A stretch of DNA of 7,081 bases from Acetobacteraceae bacterium. GTDB taxonomy: Bacteria > Pseudomonadota > Alphaproteobacteria > Acetobacterales > Acetobacteraceae. A model generated the notes under the pieces. The model was not told the DNA's origin. It was given only the letters and a program-made list of their open reading frames with translations, and ran no database searches. Below, piece by piece: positions 5,956 through 7,081 of the stretch. Position numbers and translations under genes: made by a program. Location of the stretch: the NCBI GenBank assembly GCA_027311485.1, contig DAICYU010000211.1:1-7081 (forward strand), given 5' to 3'. Within the stretch, counting starts at the first letter, position 1. Each line of letters begins with the position of its first letter.

Positions 5956-6324
5956 TCACGCCCGGGTCGACAGCGCCACCGCAGATGCGGGCGCCGCAGC
6001 CGGTGTGCCGCTCCGGCCGTAGCACAGCGTGCCGGGCGGCGGCCTGCAGGCGCTGGCGACAACCTGGATCACCTGCGCCTGCACCCTGATGGCGCGTTCC
6101 AGCAACCCGTGATTATCGGCCGCCAGAGTATGCAGGCGCTGCGCCAGCGCAGCCATGCGCGGCGTCATCGTGTACGGTGGCGCGCCCTGAAGCTCATTCA
6201 CCGCCGCCTGCTTGGCCGACACCAACGCCACCGCGGCAGGCAGATCGAGCCGCCGCAGCGCGTCATTTTCCTGCATCAGCACGCTGGCCAGCGCTTCGGC
6301 CGCCTCTGCCGGATCCGTGTTCAT
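5956..6324 (-). CDS. FlgN-like flagellar export chaperone
   Basis: A 122-residue, mostly helical protein resembling the FlgN family, which keeps the hook-filament junction proteins FlgK and FlgL soluble before export. The first helix, EALASVLMQENDALRRLDLP (10-29), and the next, AAVALVSAKQAAVNELQ (30-46), match the 'L-x2-EN-x-AL-x2-D ... K-x2-A-x2-L' pattern of alphaproteobacterial FlgN-like proteins. A third helix spans about 54-92. The C-terminal 30 residues are Pro/Ala-rich and weakly conserved in character. The start ATG 6324-6322 overlaps the stop of the rod-binding gene as ATGA, and GGGAGG lies nine bases upstream, a strong RBS. The position directly after flgI and flgJ supports the call. 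FlgN sequences diverge strongly, so the family assignment is probable rather than certain, and I give no gene symbol. Confidence 0.7.
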   Translation of the reverse strand: MNTDPAEAAEALASVLMQENDALRRLDLPAAVALVSAKQAAVNELQGAPPYTMTPRMAALAQRLHTLAADNHGLLERAIRVQAQVIQVVASACRPPPGTLCYGRSGTPAAAPASAVALSTRA

Positions 6325-6674
6325 GTATGGGTGCCTCCCTGCATACGCAGCATTGCTTCATAGATCGGCTTTGCCAGCCCCAGACCGCCATGCGCGGCAA
6401 TTTGCCGAGCGTATTCCTGCACCAGCATCGGCTTCCACGCCTCCTCACCGGCGCCGCCGCCGAACTGGGCGTGTGCGGTGTCCACCGTGTCGAACATTGG
6501 CTGCAGGAGTTGTCCGATCGCCATCGCCTCAAAATCGCGGGCGGCTTTCATGATCCTGGCCGGATCGGCGGAAGCCGGCAGGCGCGGCGCCGCCGGAGCG
6601 GCCGATCCTGGCAGACGCGCGGCCATTGGAGCGGCGGCGACCGTGGGCACGGACCGAAGCGTCGTCGATGTCAT
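6321..6674 (-). CDS. flgJ: Flagellar rod-binding protein, FlgJ N-terminal type
   Basis: A 117-residue protein equal to the N-terminal rod-binding domain of FlgJ, which caps or scaffolds rod assembly in the periplasm. After a Pro/Ala-rich leader (1-38), the domain runs from about 40 to 112: IMKAARDFEAMAIGQLLQPM (41-60), then FGGGAGEEAWKPMLVQEYAR (71-90), then HGGLGLAKPIYEAML (95-109). All are typical of this family. The C-terminal peptidoglycan hydrolase domain of the gamma-proteobacterial protein is absent, as in other alphaproteobacteria, so another enzyme must open the cell wall. The start ATG 6674-6672 overlaps the flgI stop as ATGA, with GGAG five bases upstream. The end overlaps the flgN-like gene in the same manner. 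There is no obvious cleavable signal peptide, consistent with export through the flagellar apparatus. Confidence 0.92.
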   Translation of the reverse strand: MTSTTLRSVPTVAAAPMAARLPGSAAPAAPRLPASADPARIMKAARDFEAMAIGQLLQPMFDTVDTAHAQFGGGAGEEAWKPMLVQEYARQIAAHGGLGLAKPIYEAMLRMQGGTHT

Positions 6675-7081
6675 CGGATCTCCAGATCGGCCTGCAATGC
6701 GCCGGCGGCCTTGATGGATTGCAGGATGCTGATCAGGTCGCGCGGCCCGACCCCCAGCGCGTTCAGGCTGGCGACCAGGTCACGCAGCGTCGTGCCGCTT
6801 TGCAGGATGCCCAGCTTGCGGTCGTGCTGGTCGTCCACCTGAATGTTGGTGTTCGGCGTGACCACTGTCTTGCCGGCGCCAAAGGCATTTGGCTGACTGA
6901 CCATCGGCGTCTCCGTCACCCGTATGGTCAGGTTGCCCTGGGCGATCGCGACGGTGCTGATCCGCACATTCGCGCCCATGACGATCGTGCCGCTGGCTTC
7001 ATCAATCACCACCTTCGCGGCGCTATCGGGCTCGACGCGCAAATTCTCGATAGTACCAAGGGTTTCGATGAAATCGCGGTT
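6671..7081 (-). CDS. flgI: Flagellar P-ring protein FlgI, C-terminal part
   Basis: FlgI builds the P ring, the bushing of the flagellar motor in the peptidoglycan layer. The gene enters from the right edge of the window, so only the last 136 codons are present and the signal peptide and start are missing. The reading frame is open from base 7081. The fragment matches the conserved C-terminus of the family closely: IENLRVEPDSAAKVVIDE, then GTIVMGANVRISTVAIAQGN, TETPMVSQPNAFGAGKT, LVASLNALGVGPRDLISILQ and IKAAGALQADLEIR. The TGA stop overlaps the ATG of the rod-binding gene. In this operon FlgI and FlgJ are made together, which fits their roles in rod and ring assembly. Confidence 0.97.
   Translation of the reverse strand, partial: NRDFIETLGTIENLRVEPDSAAKVVIDEASGTIVMGANVRISTVAIAQGNLTIRVTETPMVSQPNAFGAGKTVVTPNTNIQVDDQHDRKLGILQSGTTLRDLVASLNALGVGPRDLISILQSIKAAGALQADLEIR

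Noticed and set aside
5434..6363. 309-codon open frame on the plus strand
   Set aside because: It runs opposite the flgN-like gene and the hypothetical gene and is full of Arg, His and Cys with no family pattern. It is a typical antisense shadow of high-GC coding DNA.

Overview
The window is high-GC bacterial chromosome with tightly packed genes. The gene set and order suggest an alphaproteobacterium, probably of the Rhodospirillales/Acetobacteraceae type. This rests on three things: a monofunctional HisB followed by a DUF2628 membrane gene, HisH, an acetyltransferase, HisA, HisF and HisE; a FlgJ that is only the rod-binding domain without a muramidase; and the codon use. The genus is an inference and cannot be fixed from the sequence alone.

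Positions 1-4135 (minus strand, read from right to left) hold a histidine biosynthesis operon: hisB, a DUF2628 inner-membrane gene, hisH, a GNAT acetyltransferase gene, hisA, hisF and hisE, the last cut by the window edge. HisB dehydrates imidazole-glycerol phosphate. HisH and HisF form the glutamine-dependent synthase that makes it. HisA isomerises the HisF substrate. HisE hydrolyses phosphoribosyl-ATP. From hisB to hisA every junction is an overlap of a few bases or a 2-base gap, so translation is probably coupled. The only break is the 96-base hisA-hisF gap, which carries a perfect 18-bp palindrome 15 bases before the hisF start. hisG, hisD, hisC, hisI and a histidinol-phosphatase gene are not in the window.

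Positions 4136-5421 are a small unrelated interval. A MOSC-domain gene on the plus strand diverges from hisB across about 60 bases. It converges on a minus-strand NUDIX hydrolase gene of the ADP-ribose pyrophosphatase type.

Positions 5422-7081 (minus strand) hold the end of a flagellar operon: the C-terminal third of flgI (P-ring protein, cut by the window edge), a rod-binding FlgJ-type gene, a FlgN-like chaperone gene, and then a low-complexity Pro/Gly/Glu-rich hypothetical gene. The first three are joined by 4-base ATGA overlaps. A GC-rich hairpin lies after the last gene.

I found no tRNA, rRNA, CRISPR array, insertion sequence or phage gene, and nothing that clearly amounts to a new system. 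The points most worth a second look are the palindrome before hisF, the basic N-terminal tail on HisE, the two non-his genes locked into the his operon, and the odd gene at the end of the flagellar operon.
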